DNA of 64,000 bases from M30B80 sp965656935 (GTDB lineage Bacteria; Pseudomonadota; Alphaproteobacteria; Rhodobacterales; Rhodobacteraceae): the NCBI GenBank assembly GCA_965656935.1, contig CBFHMG010000009.1:53500-117499 (forward strand). Reading direction: 5' to 3'. Below, piece by piece: positions 42,035 through 51,369 of this stretch. Each line of letters opens with the position of its first letter. The stretch's first letter is position 1. Made by a program: the position numbers and the translations under genes. A model generated the notes under the pieces. That model was not told the DNA's origin. It ran no database searches and was given only the letters and a program-made list of their open reading frames with translations.

Positions 42035-44457
42035 CCGCGCATTCGTTCGGCATTGGCATCAAACAAGGCCGTGCGCTGCGGGGTGAGGGCGCGTTTCTCG
42101 CCCAAAATCTCCAAAGCCCATGGCCCGTCACGATCCGCCAGTTCCTTGGGCACATAGCCCATGGCCATGGATTTCCCCGCAAAATGCGCATACCCGCCTG
42201 AGGTCACCCAACCGACCACATCATCCTCCAGCCAGATCGGCTCATCCCCGATCACATCGGCATCGCTTGCATCCAGAACAAAGCTGATCAAACGCAACGC
42301 GCCGCCCGATTTCCGCTCCTCAAGCGCGCCAGCTTTACCAATGAAATCAACAGGTTTGGAATAGGAAATAAAGCGCGACAGCCCTGCCTCAAGCGGGCCG
42401 TAGACAGGGCGGAATTCACGCCCCCAACCGCCGAAATTCTTCTCCAACCGCATCGCATTGAGCGCACGCAGCCCGAAAGGCGTCACTCCCAAATCTGAGC
42501 CTTCCGCGAGAATACGCTCAAATATCTGGCGCTGGAATTCAGGCCGCATCCAGATTTCATAGCCCAAATCCCCCGTGAAACTGACCCGCCCGACAATCGC
42601 AGGGGCCATGCCGATATCCATGCGCTGCGCCGCCATGAAGGGCAGCGCTGCATTGGAGACATCCTCGCCCGTCAGACGCAGCAACAGATCGCGCGCTTTG
42701 GGCCCTGCGATGGACAGGCCACAAAGCCCCAGCCCGATCACCTCAAGACGCACCGAGCCATCTTGCGGCATGTGCTGTTCGAACCAGCGGGCATAAAACA
42801 CCTCCGCCATGCCTGACCCAAAAAGGTAATACTCCCCCTCGGCCAAACAGGCGACGGTCAGATCGCCTTGCAATTTGCCATCTTCCTTAAGCATCGGTGC
42901 CAAGGCCATGCGGCCTGCCTTGGGCAAGCGGCAGGCAAGGACATGGTCAAGGAATCCCTCGGCCCCGCTGCCTGTGACACGGAATTTCGAAAAGCCCGAG
43001 ATATCCATAACACCCACCGCCTCACGGCAGGCGCGCACCTCATTGGCGACATGGTTGAAATCGGTCGAGCGGCGCCAGCTGAATTCATCCCGCGTGCCAT
43101 CGGGCGAGAACCATAGCGGCGTTTCAAGCCCCCAATTATCGCCCATCTGCGCCCCAAGCGCCAACATGCGGTCATAGATCGGCGTGGTTTTATGGGGGCG
43201 GGCGGCCTGCAATTCCTCATTCGGGAATTTGATCGAAAAGCGCCGCGCGTAGTTTTCCTGCACTTTCGGGTTCGTGTAGCTCAGCGTGGCCCAATCCCCG
43301 TAGCGCGCGACATCCATCGCCCAGACATCAAAACCGGGATCGCCTTGAGTGATCCAATTGGCCAGCGCCAGCCCCACGCCGCCGCCTTGGCTGAACCCCG
43401 CCATAACTCCGCAGGCCGACCACATTCCGGGCAGGCCACGGATCGGGCCGATCAGCGGGTTGCCATCGGGCGCAAAGGTGAAGGGGCCGTTGATGATCTG
43501 CTTGATGCCCGCATTGGCGAAGGCAGGAAAATGCTCGAACCCGATCTCGAGTGAGGGGGCAATGCGGTCAATATCGGGTTGCAGCAATTCATGCCCGAAT
43601 TCCCAAGGGGTTTGCCTCTCGGACCATGGCACGCAGGCTTTCTCATAGGTGCCCATGAGCATCCCGCCGCGTTCTTGGCGCAGGTATAACTCACCATCGA
43701 AATCCACGGCATGGACAACTTCCTTGCCCGTTTTCCGATTTATTTCAGCGACTTCGGGCATGTCTTCGGTCAGAAGATACATATGCTCCATCGCCAGAAC
43801 AGGCAGTTCCAGCCCGACCATGCGGCCGACTTCACGCGCCCAAAGCCCGCCCGCATTCACCACATGTTCGCAGGCTACATCGCCCTTGTTGGTGGAGACA
43901 ATCCAGCCGCCATCACGGGCACGGGTGATGGCTTCGACCTTGGTATGGGTGACGTAATTCGCGCCTAGTTTCTTGGCTGATTTCGCATAGGCATAGGTGA
44001 CGCCCGAGGGGTCAAGATGCCCGTCCACCACCGTGCGCAGCGCACCCACGAATTGGGACGGGTCCAGAAGCGGCATCAACTCATGGGCCTGCTCAGGCGT
44101 GATGACCTCGGTCTCGATCCCTTGATATTGCCCCTTGGCGGCCATGCTTTTCAGCCAGTCGAACCGCGCCTGCGTCGAGGCCAACATCACCCCGCCCGTC
44201 ATATGATGGCCCGTGGCTTGGCCCGAAAGTTCCTCAATCTCGCGATAGAGCTCGATCGTGTATTTCTGCAATTTCGCGACACTCGGGTCGCCATTGATCG
44301 TGTGACAGCCACCCGCCGCATGCCATGTGGAGCCCGAGGTCAATTCCGAGCGCTCGATCAGCAGGCTGTCTGTCCAACCTGCTTTGGCCAGATGATAAAG
44401 AACCGAGCATCCAACAACGCCCCCTCCGATAACAACTACACGCGCTTGGCTTTGCAT
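42031..44457 (-). CDS. FAD-dependent dehydrogenase with GcvT-like half (dimethylglycine/sarcosine dehydrogenase family)
   Basis: This 808-aa enzyme has an N-terminal DAO fold with dinucleotide motif VVVIGGGVVGCSVLYHLA and the covalent-FAD His46 in TWHAAGG. The C-terminal part (from about residue 430) resembles GcvT/aminomethyltransferase, with the glycine-rich ending IWLEDDVVGWVTSGGYAHFAG, which binds folate. Relatives demethylate dimethylglycine, sarcosine or similar N-methyl compounds; the exact substrate is unclear. Its stop overlaps the end of the holin gene by 4 nt (convergent). Confidence 0.88.
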   Translation of the reverse strand: MQSQARVVVIGGGVVGCSVLYHLAKAGWTDSLLIERSELTSGSTWHAAGGCHTINGDPSVAKLQKYTIELYREIEELSGQATGHHMTGGVMLASTQARFDWLKSMAAKGQYQGIETEVITPEQAHELMPLLDPSQFVGALRTVVDGHLDPSGVTYAYAKSAKKLGANYVTHTKVEAITRARDGGWIVSTNKGDVACEHVVNAGGLWAREVGRMVGLELPVLAMEHMYLLTEDMPEVAEINRKTGKEVVHAVDFDGELYLRQERGGMLMGTYEKACVPWSERQTPWEFGHELLQPDIDRIAPSLEIGFEHFPAFANAGIKQIINGPFTFAPDGNPLIGPIRGLPGMWSACGVMAGFSQGGGVGLALANWITQGDPGFDVWAMDVARYGDWATLSYTNPKVQENYARRFSIKFPNEELQAARPHKTTPIYDRMLALGAQMGDNWGLETPLWFSPDGTRDEFSWRRSTDFNHVANEVRACREAVGVMDISGFSKFRVTGSGAEGFLDHVLACRLPKAGRMALAPMLKEDGKLQGDLTVACLAEGEYYLFGSGMAEVFYARWFEQHMPQDGSVRLEVIGLGLCGLSIAGPKARDLLLRLTGEDVSNAALPFMAAQRMDIGMAPAIVGRVSFTGDLGYEIWMRPEFQRQIFERILAEGSDLGVTPFGLRALNAMRLEKNFGGWGREFRPVYGPLEAGLSRFISYSKPVDFIGKAGALEERKSGGALRLISFVLDASDADVIGDEPIWLEDDVVGWVTSGGYAHFAGKSMAMGYVPKELADRDGPWALEILGEKRALTPQRTALFDANAERMRG

Positions 44458-44596
44458 TCACATCTCCCTTTGGCCCCGTCGGCCCCTGTGCCAGATCAGA
44501 TTAGGCGGGGCTGAGGCACAGATGGGTGTCCGTTTTCGACGGATCACACAGCAGAAATGACGCAGATGGGACAGTTGGCGTTCAAGCGATGCCGCT

Positions 44597-45868
44597 CTAG
44601 AGGCGCATATCAGCATCTTCAGGGGGCAGAATATATTTGAGGTCATAGACCAAGGCGTCGGCATGACCCAGAGCACGAATTTTCTGCGCGCCCATTTGAC
44701 GGAATTCGTCATGCGCAACGGCCAAAATAACGGCGTCGTATAGGGGTGCATCGGGAAGTGGGCATAAATCGATGCCCAACTCTTCACGCGCCTCGTCAGT
44801 ATCGGCCCAAGGATCGGTTACATCAACTTCGATCCCGAATTCGCGAAGCTCTTTCACCAGATCAACAACACGCGTATTGCGAAGGTCTGGACAATTTTCT
44901 TTAAAGGTAATGCCCATAAGCAGCACTTTCGCGCCATTCGGATGGACGCGCCGCGCGATCATTTCCTTTACTAAACGCCCCGCCACAAAAGCGCCCATAC
45001 CATCATTGATCCGGCGCCCCGCAAGGATCACCTCAGGATGATACCCCACAGCCTCGGCCTTATGCGTCAGGTAGTAAGGGTCGACCCCAATGCAATGCCC
45101 ACCCACAAGTCCCGGACGGAAGGGAAGAAAATTCCATTTGGTTCCCGCAGCGGCCAAAACGGCTTCGGTATCAATGTCGAGGCGGTCGAAAATAATCGCC
45201 AATTCATTGATCAGAGCAATATTGAGGTCCCGCTGCGTATTCTCGATAACCTTTGCAGCCTCAGCCACTTTGATTGAGGGGGCCATATGTGTGCCCGCGG
45301 TCACAATCGCAGCATATAGCGCATCCACCTGCCGCGCGATTTCGGGCGTCGAGCCGCTGGTGACCTTGCAGATATCGGCCAGTCTATGGGTTTTATCACC
45401 AGGGTTGATCCGTTCTGGACTGTAGCCAAGGAAAAAATCCTTGTTCAATTCCAGATTTGAAATCTCTTCAAGAATAGGCGCGCAGACCTCTTCGGTTGCA
45501 CCGGGGAAAACCGTACTCTCGAAGATCACGACATCACCTTTCGAGAGCACTTTTCCAACGGAACGGGACGCTGCGACCAGCGGGGAGAGATCGGGCCGTT
45601 TTGCCTCATCAATCGGTGTGGGGACGGTCACGATATAAACACCGCAGTCTCGCATATCCTCAAGATCACTCGAATAGGTGAGGTTTTTCGCAGCACCCAG
45701 TTCGGCAGGTGTGGTCTCCAAGGTGCGATCATGGCCGCCCTGCAATTCGGCGATGCGGGCTGCATCAATATCAAAGCCGATTGTTGCGCGGGCTTGTCCG
45801 AAGGCCACTGCAAGGGGCAGACCCACATAGCCAAGCCCGATAACGCCAATCCGTTTGCCTTCAAACAT
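44597..45868 (-). CDS. nucleotide-sugar dehydrogenase (TviB/WbpO type)
   Basis: This 423-aa NAD-dependent enzyme oxidises a UDP-sugar (probably UDP-GlcNAc or UDP-GalNAc) at C6 to the uronic acid used in surface polysaccharide. The N-terminal NAD fold is IGVIGLGYVGLPLAVAFG and the catalytic Cys259 lies in VGGHCIGVDPYYLTHKA, followed by a Lys-rich KVLLMGITFKENCPDLRN segment. The next gene upstream is a glycosyltransferase. No polymerase or flippase gene is adjacent. Confidence 0.92.
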   Translation of the reverse strand: MFEGKRIGVIGLGYVGLPLAVAFGQARATIGFDIDAARIAELQGGHDRTLETTPAELGAAKNLTYSSDLEDMRDCGVYIVTVPTPIDEAKRPDLSPLVAASRSVGKVLSKGDVVIFESTVFPGATEEVCAPILEEISNLELNKDFFLGYSPERINPGDKTHRLADICKVTSGSTPEIARQVDALYAAIVTAGTHMAPSIKVAEAAKVIENTQRDLNIALINELAIIFDRLDIDTEAVLAAAGTKWNFLPFRPGLVGGHCIGVDPYYLTHKAEAVGYHPEVILAGRRINDGMGAFVAGRLVKEMIARRVHPNGAKVLLMGITFKENCPDLRNTRVVDLVKELREFGIEVDVTDPWADTDEAREELGIDLCPLPDAPLYDAVILAVAHDEFRQMGAQKIRALGHADALVYDLKYILPPEDADMRL

Positions 45869-45887
45869 TGTTTTTCCAGTCCCGTTC

Positions 45888-46937
45888 TTAATAGCTGCGA
45901 TATCTTTTTATCGCTTTGAAATAGGCCCCAACAATCGCCTTTTGCGAGAATTCTGCGTTCAGTTTGGCCGCCCCCTTGTCCACCATCTGCGCGCGAAGAG
46001 CGTCATCGTCCTTAGCGCGTGTGATGCCTTCGGCCAATGTCTCTGGGTCGAAATCATCCAGCAGGATACCCGTTTTTCCATCCTCTATCAGCCAGCTTGG
46101 GCCAGGTGTGGGTGTTGAGATCACAGGGATGCGGCAATGCCATGCTTCCAATACCACATTGCCGAGCGTTTCATGGGTGGAGGTCACGCAAGCCAGATCA
46201 GCGGCCGCCAGCCAGCGGGTCGGGTCGGGTACCCAGCCTGTCATCTGAACACGTTCAGAAATGCCAAGCTCTCGGGTCAAGGCTTCCAAGGCGGGGCGTT
46301 CTTCACCATCCCCGACCAGACATAGCGCGGTGCCTTGGGTAAGTGCTGTGGCGCGGATCAGGCTGTCAAAGCCCTTGAGGCCGACAAAACGGCCCGCGGC
46401 ACAAAGGATAAAACTCCCTGTCGGTAGGTCGAATTCAGGGGCTTCGCCTGCCGTTTCACCGACACGTGGAAAATTCGAGATCACCTCGACAGCACCCGTC
46501 CAGCCGAGTGTCTTCAATCGGTTGGGGATATCGGGCGTATTGGTGATGATGCAGGAGGCGCGGGCAAAATGCTCGATATGGCGGGGGTAATCGCCCAAGC
46601 GAACCAGTTTGGCAGGGCCATCAGCGATAGGCAAAAGCGTTGCCGCCTTTGGCATCCATGCGATCACGGCATCAGGTTTCCAGTCACGGGTCTGCGCATC
46701 AACCCAATTTTGCAACAATTTCCGGATCGGCCAGAAGCGCGGGTAATGGGCTTCCTTGACCTCTCCCAAAGCCGCCACCTCATCCCGCCATGAGCGGCCA
46801 GGGCGGATCAAAAAGCGCTGCTCGACACCCTCGGCGGCAAAGCCTTGGCAGAGCGAGACAAAGAACCGCTCGGCCCCGCCTTCCTTGCCGAAATGGAGGT
46901 GCAATATGCGTTTGGGTCGGGCGCGGGCTTGGGTCAT
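45888..46937 (-). CDS. GT4-family glycosyltransferase
   Basis: This 349-aa GT-B fold enzyme has an N-terminal acceptor half (LHLHFGKEGGAERFFVSL) and a C-terminal donor half with AAGRFVGLKGFDSLIRA and the E-x7-E region STHETLGNVVLEAWHC. It probably transfers a sugar to a lipopolysaccharide or capsule chain. It lies 19 nt upstream of the nucleotide-sugar dehydrogenase, with which it forms a two-gene unit. Confidence 0.9.
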   Translation of the reverse strand: MTQARARPKRILHLHFGKEGGAERFFVSLCQGFAAEGVEQRFLIRPGRSWRDEVAALGEVKEAHYPRFWPIRKLLQNWVDAQTRDWKPDAVIAWMPKAATLLPIADGPAKLVRLGDYPRHIEHFARASCIITNTPDIPNRLKTLGWTGAVEVISNFPRVGETAGEAPEFDLPTGSFILCAAGRFVGLKGFDSLIRATALTQGTALCLVGDGEERPALEALTRELGISERVQMTGWVPDPTRWLAAADLACVTSTHETLGNVVLEAWHCRIPVISTPTPGPSWLIEDGKTGILLDDFDPETLAEGITRAKDDDALRAQMVDKGAAKLNAEFSQKAIVGAYFKAIKRYRSY

Positions 46938-47001
46938 GGCTCTGGGAATTGGCTGTATGTCCCGCCTCTATCTATGATTTGGCAGGCCGTCTCAACACTA
47001 A

Positions 47002-48378
47002 TCACAGGCCAATCTGGTCTGGGCGGCTTTCGCCCAGATCATGAAACACACCCGCCATCAGTCCAAGCGCTTGGCGCATCAGGGAGGCGGGCAGATGTTC
47101 GTCGGGGGCGTGCTGGCTGCATCCCGGATAGGAATGGGGCACCCAGATTGCGGGCAGGTTCAGGATATCGGTGAACACATCATTGGGCAGCGACCCGCCG
47201 AGCGAGGGCAAAACCACAGGCTCCGCTCCGCTGGTTTGCGCGATGGAGGTGCTGACAAACTGCGCGAAAGGATGATCTGTCGGGGTTTGGCTGGCGGCAA
47301 AGCTCGGGCCCTCAGGCGTGATCTGGACATGCGCAAAGCCATGCGCATCCAGATGCCTGCGGAGCGCAGGCTCGATTTCAGCCATATCCACGCCTTTGAC
47401 AAAGCGCAGTTGCAGCCAAGCATGAGCCTCGGGCGGGATGGCATTGACGGGGCGCTCGGGCGTTCCGCAGGTAAAGGCCAGAATTTCGGCCGCGACCCAA
47501 GCATGGACCCTTTCGGCAGGGGTCAGATCAGGCTCGCCCCACCACTCATCCACCTCACCCGCCACTGGGGTGATGCCCGCCAACGCGCGGCGCGCGGCCT
47601 GGGGGAGGGCCTCAGGCTTCCAGCCCTTGATCTTGAGATGCCCGCGCGCGTCAATGACGCAGGCAATCGCATTGGCCAGTTCGACCCCCGGATTGGCGAT
47701 GGCCCCGCCGAAATTGCCTGAATGCCTGCCGCCCTTGCGGCGGAGGATCGAGAGTTTGAAACTTGCCCCTCCGCGTGCACCAAGAAAGATCGTGGGGGCA
47801 GAGGCCTCCAGCCTTGGGCCATCCGAGGCTAGGAAAAGATCAGCCTTGAGCCGTGCCCCCTCGCGGCGGGCCAGATCATGCAATCCCGGCGAGCCTGCTT
47901 CTTCCCCCATCTCAAGCAGCAGTTTGACATTAAAACCAAGCGCGCCTTTAACTTTCAAAACGGATGATAACGCATTGATATTGATCAGGTGTTGGCCTTT
48001 GTTATCCGCAATGCCGCGCCCATACCACACCCCGTCTTCCTTGCTGAGAACATGCGGGTCACGCCCCTTGGCCCACGCGCCCTGCATTGCAGGCACGGTA
48101 TCACCATGGCCATAGGTCAGGATGGTGGGCAGGCCGGCGTCCTCAATCCGCTCGGCGAAGAGGAAGGGCAGATCGCAACCCACAACCGCCAACCTTGTGC
48201 AGGAAAACCCCATCTCGGTCAGACGCGGTTCCCAATACTCCAGATATCGCAGCAGGCTTGGCGCGGCATCGGGTTGGGTGGAATCCGTAGGAATAGCGAT
48301 CAGCGCGGCCAGATCGGCCTCGAATGTTCCGTCATCAAAGCGGGCTTGGGCCTGTGTTATCGCGGCGTCACGGGTCAT
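47002..48378 (-). CDS. M20-family metallopeptidase
   Basis: This 458-aa zinc amidohydrolase is of the ArgE/DapE/CPG2 class. Metal ligand motifs are ILTYGHGDTVPAM, YGRGIADNKGQHL and LEMGEEAGSPGL. A dimerisation insert follows (residues about 200-320). ATG 48378 is chosen; the open frame extends into the exonuclease gene. Substrate, peptide or acylated amino acid, is unknown. It lies 7 nt after xthA on the same strand. Confidence 0.88.
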   Translation of the reverse strand: MTRDAAITQAQARFDDGTFEADLAALIAIPTDSTQPDAAPSLLRYLEYWEPRLTEMGFSCTRLAVVGCDLPFLFAERIEDAGLPTILTYGHGDTVPAMQGAWAKGRDPHVLSKEDGVWYGRGIADNKGQHLININALSSVLKVKGALGFNVKLLLEMGEEAGSPGLHDLARREGARLKADLFLASDGPRLEASAPTIFLGARGGASFKLSILRRKGGRHSGNFGGAIANPGVELANAIACVIDARGHLKIKGWKPEALPQAARRALAGITPVAGEVDEWWGEPDLTPAERVHAWVAAEILAFTCGTPERPVNAIPPEAHAWLQLRFVKGVDMAEIEPALRRHLDAHGFAHVQITPEGPSFAASQTPTDHPFAQFVSTSIAQTSGAEPVVLPSLGGSLPNDVFTDILNLPAIWVPHSYPGCSQHAPDEHLPASLMRQALGLMAGVFHDLGESRPDQIGL

Positions 48379-48385
48379 TGCGCGC

Positions 48386-49165
48386 TCATGCGGCCAGATC
48401 GATCCAGACGGGCACATGGTCCGAGGGTTTATCGCGGCCGCGAATTTCTTTGTCGATCCGCACATCGCAGAGCAGATCGGCGGCTTGCGGGCTGAGCAGC
48501 AAGTGATCAATGCGGATGCCGTCATTCTTGTTCCATGCCCCCGCCTGATAATCCCAGAAGGAGTAATGATCAGGCCCCAGCACACGGGCGCGGAACGCCT
48601 CGGTCAGGCCGAGGTTCAACAGCCTGCGAAATGCCGCGCGCGATTGGGGCAGGGCGAGCGCGTCCTGCTGCCAGACCTGCGGGCGGGCGGCGTCTTCATC
48701 TTGGGGGATCACGTTGTAATCGCCTGCAAAAACCACGGGCATCTCGGTGGCCAGAAGCTCTTTGGCGCGCGTTTCCATACGGGCCATCCATGCCAGCTTA
48801 TAGTCATATTTCGGCCCCGGTGTCGGGTTGCCATTGGGCAGATAGAGGCCACAGACGCGGATCGCCTGTTCTCCCATCACGGTGGCCTCGATCCAGCGCG
48901 CTTGCTCGTCTTCCGCATCGCCAGGAAGGCCGCGGGTCACATCCTCCAAGGGCAGTTTCGACAGGATCGCCACGCCGTTGAAGCTTTTCTGGCCATGGGT
49001 TTCGACATTATAGCCGCGATCCTCGAAAATCTCGCGGGGGAAGTTTTCGTCGATGGATTTGATTTCCTGAAGAAGGGCGACATCGGGCTGCGCTTCATCC
49101 AGCCAAGCGGGCAGGGCGTCGATGCGGGCTTTGATCCCGTTGATATTGAATGTGGCGATTTTCAT
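48386..49165 (-). CDS. xthA: exodeoxyribonuclease III (AP endonuclease)
   Basis: This 259-aa DNA repair enzyme of the exonuclease III fold starts MKIATFNINGIKARI with the metal-binding Asn. It has LLQEIKSIDENFP with the metal-binding Glu, FAGDYNVIP with the catalytic Asp/Asn, and a C-terminal KPSDHVPVWID with the catalytic Asp-His. It removes abasic sites and 3' blocked ends. Confidence 0.95.
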   Translation of the reverse strand: MKIATFNINGIKARIDALPAWLDEAQPDVALLQEIKSIDENFPREIFEDRGYNVETHGQKSFNGVAILSKLPLEDVTRGLPGDAEDEQARWIEATVMGEQAIRVCGLYLPNGNPTPGPKYDYKLAWMARMETRAKELLATEMPVVFAGDYNVIPQDEDAARPQVWQQDALALPQSRAAFRRLLNLGLTEAFRARVLGPDHYSFWDYQAGAWNKNDGIRIDHLLLSPQAADLLCDVRIDKEIRGRDKPSDHVPVWIDLAA

Positions 49166-49226
49166 GACGGACCCCGATTATGCAGCTTGTCTCTACATAT
49201 CGCTTGGGGCGCGCGGCAAGGCAAGC

Positions 49227-49634
49227 TTAAGCGGTAGCATCCACGCGTGACGGCTCCGCCAACCATGTGCGGGCGTGAGTTTCTTCATTGGGGTTGAACC
49301 CTTTGATCACCAAATTCGGGATCAGCGCGCTTTCGAGTTGGGCCATAAATTTGTAGAGCGGCCAGTCGCTGAGCAGCGCAACCTTCTCGATTTTCCGCAG
49401 CAAGCCCATCATTTGGCCGAAATGGCGCAGCTCAACCCCAATGGCCCCAAGCGTAGGCCATTCAACCCCGCCTGCACGCATCAAAAGATTGCCATGTTCC
49501 ATGCCCTCCATATCCTTGACGAGCATGTCCAGAGCAACCTCCATGGTCACGGCATCAATGGTGCCATGGGCCTCGATCACCAGAAGGTCAGGGGCCTCAA
49601 GCGTGCTGGTAAAGACGGGTTGTGTCATGGTCAT
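49227..49634 (-). CDS. SpoIIAA-like (STAS-related) protein
   Basis: This 135-aa protein resembles the SpoIIAA-like family (DUF3478), with the segments VIEAHGTIDAVTMEVALDMLVKDM (in part) and KIEKVALLSDWPLYKFMAQLES. The fold may bind small hydrophobic ligands or lipids; function is unknown. It has a good GAGGAATG leader and stands between xthA and erpA. Confidence 0.78.
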   Translation of the reverse strand: MTMTQPVFTSTLEAPDLLVIEAHGTIDAVTMEVALDMLVKDMEGMEHGNLLMRAGGVEWPTLGAIGVELRHFGQMMGLLRKIEKVALLSDWPLYKFMAQLESALIPNLVIKGFNPNEETHARTWLAEPSRVDATA

Positions 49635-49701
49635 TCCTCCGATTGCTGGGGAAGTCTTGCCCCAGCAAAGGGCACGCCGCCATGATCCACATCAAACAAG
49701 G

Positions 49702-50040
49702 CTACATCGAAAAGGAGGTGCCGCAGCCGCAGGATGAAGTTGCATTGGGGTTGTCGATCACGAAACGTGCGCCGATCAGCTCTTCCGAGAAATCGATCAC
49801 CGCGTTGGCCAGAAATGGCAGTGAGACCGCATCGACCACCACCTTTTGACCCGCGCCTTCGATCACCAGATCATCGGGGGCGGCCTCGTCCAGCTTGATC
49901 TCGTATTGAAAGCCAGAACAGCCCCCGCCTTCAACCGCGACGCGCAAGGCTTGGGCCTGTCCCGCATCCTCATTGATCTCGGCCAGACGCGCAAAGGCGC
50001 GTTCGGTGACTTTCGGGGGCAGGGTCAGGGTCAGCGTCAT
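49702..50040 (-). CDS. erpA: iron-sulfur cluster insertion protein (ErpA/HesB A-type carrier)
   Basis: This 112-aa A-type carrier delivers Fe-S clusters to target enzymes. The three conserved cysteines are Cys41 in GGCSGFQY and Cys104/Cys106 in SSCGCGTSF. ATG 50040 is preferred to an upstream in-frame ATG at 50067. It is divergent from dgt across 86 nt. Confidence 0.94.
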   Translation of the reverse strand: MTLTLTLPPKVTERAFARLAEINEDAGQAQALRVAVEGGGCSGFQYEIKLDEAAPDDLVIEGAGQKVVVDAVSLPFLANAVIDFSEELIGARFVIDNPNATSSCGCGTSFSM

Positions 50041-50126
50041 GGGGAATATCCAAAGCCAGTGTCGCAATTGTCATATCTCTCATATATGGAAGCATAAACG
50101 CTCCGACAAGGACAGAGGGAAAGCAT

Positions 50127-51311
50127 ATGCGCGCTGTTTATGCCTGCGATCCAAGCCAAAGCCGCGGCAGATTGGTGCCTGAGGAGGAAAGCGCCTTCCG
50201 CTCCTGTTTCCAGCGGGATCGTGACAGGATCATCCACGCCTCGGCCTTTCGGCGGCTCAAGCATAAAACCCAAGTCTTTGTCGAACATGAGGGCGATTAT
50301 TACCGCACCCGCCTGACCCATTCGATCGAAGTGGCGCAGGTGGCGCGCACGATTTCGGGCGCGCTTGGGTTGAATGCGGAGCTGACCGAGGCCGTGGCGC
50401 TGGCCCATGATCTGGGGCACACACCTTTCGGACATACGGGCGAGGATGCGCTCTCGGATTTGATGGCGCCTTATGGCGGGTTTGATCACAACGCGCAGGC
50501 CATCCGGATCGTCACCGCTCTCGAGCGGCATTACGCCGAATTTGACGGGCTCAACCTCACTTGGGAAACGCTTGAAGGCATCGCCAAACATAATGGCCCC
50601 GTCGCGGACCCCGTGCCTTGGGCGCTGGCGCAATATAGCACGGTCCATGATCTGGAACTCTCCACCCATGCCAGCGCCGAGGCGCAGGTGGCAGCCATCG
50701 CCGATGATGTCGCCTATAACCACCATGATCTGCATGACGGGTTGCGGGCCGAATTATTCTCGACCGATGAGCTGATCGAATTGCCGATCCTGCGGGAGTG
50801 TTTCGGTGCCGTTGATCGCAAATATCCCGGTCTGAATTATTACCGCCGCCGCCATGAGGCGCTGCGCCGCTTTTTCGGGGTGCTGGTCGAGGATGTGATT
50901 GCCTATGCGCAAACCGCACTGGCCGAGATCGACCCGCAAAATGTCGGGGATATTCGCGCCGCTGGTCGCCCTGTGATCCAGTTCTCGGATGCTGTGTTCC
51001 AAGACCTCAAGCAAATCCGCAGCTTTTTGTTCACCCGCATGTATCGCGCCCCTTCGGTGATCGAGATGCGCCGCGAGGTGACGCAAGTTGTCACGGAATT
51101 ATTCCCGTTCTTTATGGAAAACCCCGAAAACCTGCCCAAGCAATGGCGCAAGGATGTGGCCGAGGTGACCTCGCAAACGGAATTGGCGCGGATCGTGTCG
51201 GATTACATCGCGGGGATGACGGATCGCTTTGCGCTGCAAAGCCATGCCGAATTTCTGGGGGGCATAGCTGGGGGATATGGGGCGCGAGATGGGCAAATAT
51301 CGCGCGCATGA
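50127..51311 (+). CDS. dgt: deoxyguanosinetriphosphate triphosphohydrolase-like protein
   Basis: This 394-aa HD-domain protein hydrolyses dNTPs to nucleoside and triphosphate. The HD metal ligands are RTRLTHSIEVAQ, AHDLGHTPFGHTG and IADDVAYNHHD. The start ATG 50127 follows an AGAGGGAAAG site. The gene opens the dgt-argS-SPOR-nagZ-scpA-scpB row. Confidence 0.94.
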   Translation: MRAVYACDPSQSRGRLVPEEESAFRSCFQRDRDRIIHASAFRRLKHKTQVFVEHEGDYYRTRLTHSIEVAQVARTISGALGLNAELTEAVALAHDLGHTPFGHTGEDALSDLMAPYGGFDHNAQAIRIVTALERHYAEFDGLNLTWETLEGIAKHNGPVADPVPWALAQYSTVHDLELSTHASAEAQVAAIADDVAYNHHDLHDGLRAELFSTDELIELPILRECFGAVDRKYPGLNYYRRRHEALRRFFGVLVEDVIAYAQTALAEIDPQNVGDIRAAGRPVIQFSDAVFQDLKQIRSFLFTRMYRAPSVIEMRREVTQVVTELFPFFMENPENLPKQWRKDVAEVTSQTELARIVSDYIAGMTDRFALQSHAEFLGGIAGGYGARDGQISRA

Positions 51312-51369
51312 TTGACCTTCGCGCGCGCCATGCTACACCCCGTCAGATCAGTTCAAGGACCCAACTAAC

